Shown here: piece after piece, positions 4,376-5,156 of the stretch
Numbering within the stretch: the stretch's first letter is position 1
How the letters are laid out: each line of letters begins with the position of its first letter
NCBI GenBank assembly: GCA_002440065.1
Contig: DJRK01000042.1
Span: 1-5,156, forward strand
Origin: Atopobium sp. UBA6362
GTDB lineage: Bacteria > Actinomycetota > Coriobacteriia > Coriobacteriales > Atopobiaceae
Direction: 5' to 3'
DNA length: 5,156 nt
Position numbers and translations under genes: made by a program
Notes under the pieces: model-generated
What the model was told of the DNA's origin: nothing
The model's input: the letters and a program-made list of their open reading frames with translations, nothing else
Databases searched by the model: none

Positions 4376-5156
4376 ATGCAGCTACGCGAAGAGTGGAACG
4401 GCTTCAAGTCCGGTCACTGGGTGGACGACATCAACGTCCGCGACTTCATCCAGCGCAACTACACCGAGTACGAGGGCGACGACTCCTTCCTCGCCGGCCC
4501 GACCGACGCGACCGACACCCTCTGGGCCCGCGTCCAGGAGCTCCAGGCCGAGGAGCGCGCCCACAACGGCGTCCTCGAGTGCGAGACCGAGGTCGTCTCC
4601 GGCCTGACCGCCTACGGCCCGGGCTACATCGGCGACGACACCAAGGACCTCGAGAAGATCGTCGGCCTGCAGACCGACAAGCCCCTCAAGCGCGCCTTCA
4701 TGCCCTACGGCGGCATCAAGATGGCCCAGCAGGCGGCCGAGAACTACGGCTTCCACGTGAACGACAAGTTCGACAAGATCTTCAACGAGTACCACAAGAC
4801 CCACAACCAGGGCGTCTTCGACGCGTACACCCCCGAGATGCGCGCCGCCCGCCACTCCCACGTCATCACCGGCCTGCCCGACACCTACGGCCGCGGCCGC
4901 ATCGTCGGCGACTACCGCCGCGTGGCCCTCTACGGCGTCGACCGCCTCATCGCCGGCAAGAAGGCCGACCTTCTCAACTGCGGCGACGGCACCATGACCG
5001 ACGACGTCATCCGCCAGCGCGAGGAGCTCGCCGACCAGATCCGCGCCCTCCAGGGCATGAAGAAGATGGCCGAGATCTACGGCTACGACATCTCGCAGCC
5101 CGCCCGTGACGCCCACGAGGCCGTCCAGTGGCTCTACTTCGGCTACCTGGCCGCCA
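4376..5156 (+). CDS. pflB: Formate C-acetyltransferase (pyruvate formate-lyase), 3' truncated by window edge
   Basis: Cytosolic glycyl-radical enzyme that converts pyruvate and CoA to acetyl-CoA and formate, the main anaerobic route from pyruvate in many fermenters. The first 260 residues are visible, of about 760 in the family; the frame is open at the right edge. By eye the protein runs collinear with E. coli PflB: INVRDFIQRNYTEYEGDDSF (19-38), LEKIVGLQTDKPLKRA (92-107), GGIKM (112-116), KTHNQGVFDAYTP (141-153), TGLPDTYGRGRIVGDYRRVA (165-184) and YGYDISQPA (235-243). The GRGR segment contains the arginine (R175 here, R176 in E. coli) that binds the pyruvate carboxylate. These motifs favour true PFL over glycerol/diol dehydratase or choline lyase relatives. 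The catalytic Cys-Cys pair and the C-terminal radical glycine lie beyond the window. Start at 4376 rather than 4370 because of Shine-Dalgarno spacing. Codons end almost only in C or G, as expected for an abundant enzyme. It sits downstream of pflA and probably shares its FNR-responsive promoter. Confidence 0.96.
   Translation, partial: MQLREEWNGFKSGHWVDDINVRDFIQRNYTEYEGDDSFLAGPTDATDTLWARVQELQAEERAHNGVLECETEVVSGLTAYGPGYIGDDTKDLEKIVGLQTDKPLKRAFMPYGGIKMAQQAAENYGFHVNDKFDKIFNEYHKTHNQGVFDAYTPEMRAARHSHVITGLPDTYGRGRIVGDYRRVALYGVDRLIAGKKADLLNCGDGTMTDDVIRQREELADQIRALQGMKKMAEIYGYDISQPARDAHEAVQWLYFGYLAA

Noticed and set aside
4382..5116. 244-codon minus-strand frame and 238-codon plus-strand frame over pflB
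   Set aside because: Both overlap the pflB frame, which matches PFL along its full visible length; the alternatives are low-complexity Arg/Pro- or Val/Leu-rich shadows.

Overview
The window is GC-rich bacterial DNA with strong C/G third-position preference. It holds five genes, all on the + strand. The gene content (pyruvate formate-lyase, its activase, an FNR-type regulator, an ALDH3-like aldehyde dehydrogenase and a COG0523 GTPase) points to a fermentative, oxygen-sensitive bacterium. GC content, codon use and a vague resemblance of the DFSGT-encoding repeat to ones I associate with Coriobacteriia (Olsenella/Collinsella/Atopobium relatives) make that class my best guess. This is inference only, as there is no rRNA or other phylogenetic marker here.

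Layout. (1) 2-850: the 3' portion of an aldehyde dehydrogenase gene that enters from the left edge. (2) 851-1278: a 428-bp intergenic stretch dominated by a compound palindromic repeat (944-1096), followed by the probable promoter of the next gene. (3) 1279-2406: a G3E-family (COG0523/CobW-like) metal-chaperone-type GTPase, closed by a textbook intrinsic terminator (2419-2460). (4) 2523-3260: a Crp/Fnr regulator with an FNR-type recognition helix and an N-terminal cysteine cluster. Its 3' end is the first unit of a 39-bp, three-copy tandem repeat. (5) 3261-3553: a 293-bp regulatory region with the rest of that repeat, three ACCGTTC direct repeats and a strong FNR-like box. (6) 3554-4288: pflA, the radical-SAM activase, starting at TTG. 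(7) 4376 to the window end: pflB, cut by the right edge. It is the main catabolic gene here.

How the parts work together. The regulator's recognition helix carries the E-x-x-S-R residues that read TTGAT half-sites in FNR, and the pflA upstream region has TTGAT-N4-GTCAA, a 9/10 match to the FNR consensus. A candidate -10 element places this box at -41.5, the class II activator position. The simplest reading is a self-contained anaerobic module: an O2/redox-responsive regulator next to the pflAB operon it activates. PflA would then install the glycyl radical on PflB, which cleaves pyruvate to acetyl-CoA and formate. The GTPase and the aldehyde dehydrogenase look like separate transcription units.

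No tRNA, rRNA, CRISPR array, transposase or phage gene is visible. I found no clearly new enzymatic system. The least ordinary items are the compound palindromic repeat, the tandem repeat that spans the regulator's stop codon, and the unusual cysteine spacing of the regulator.
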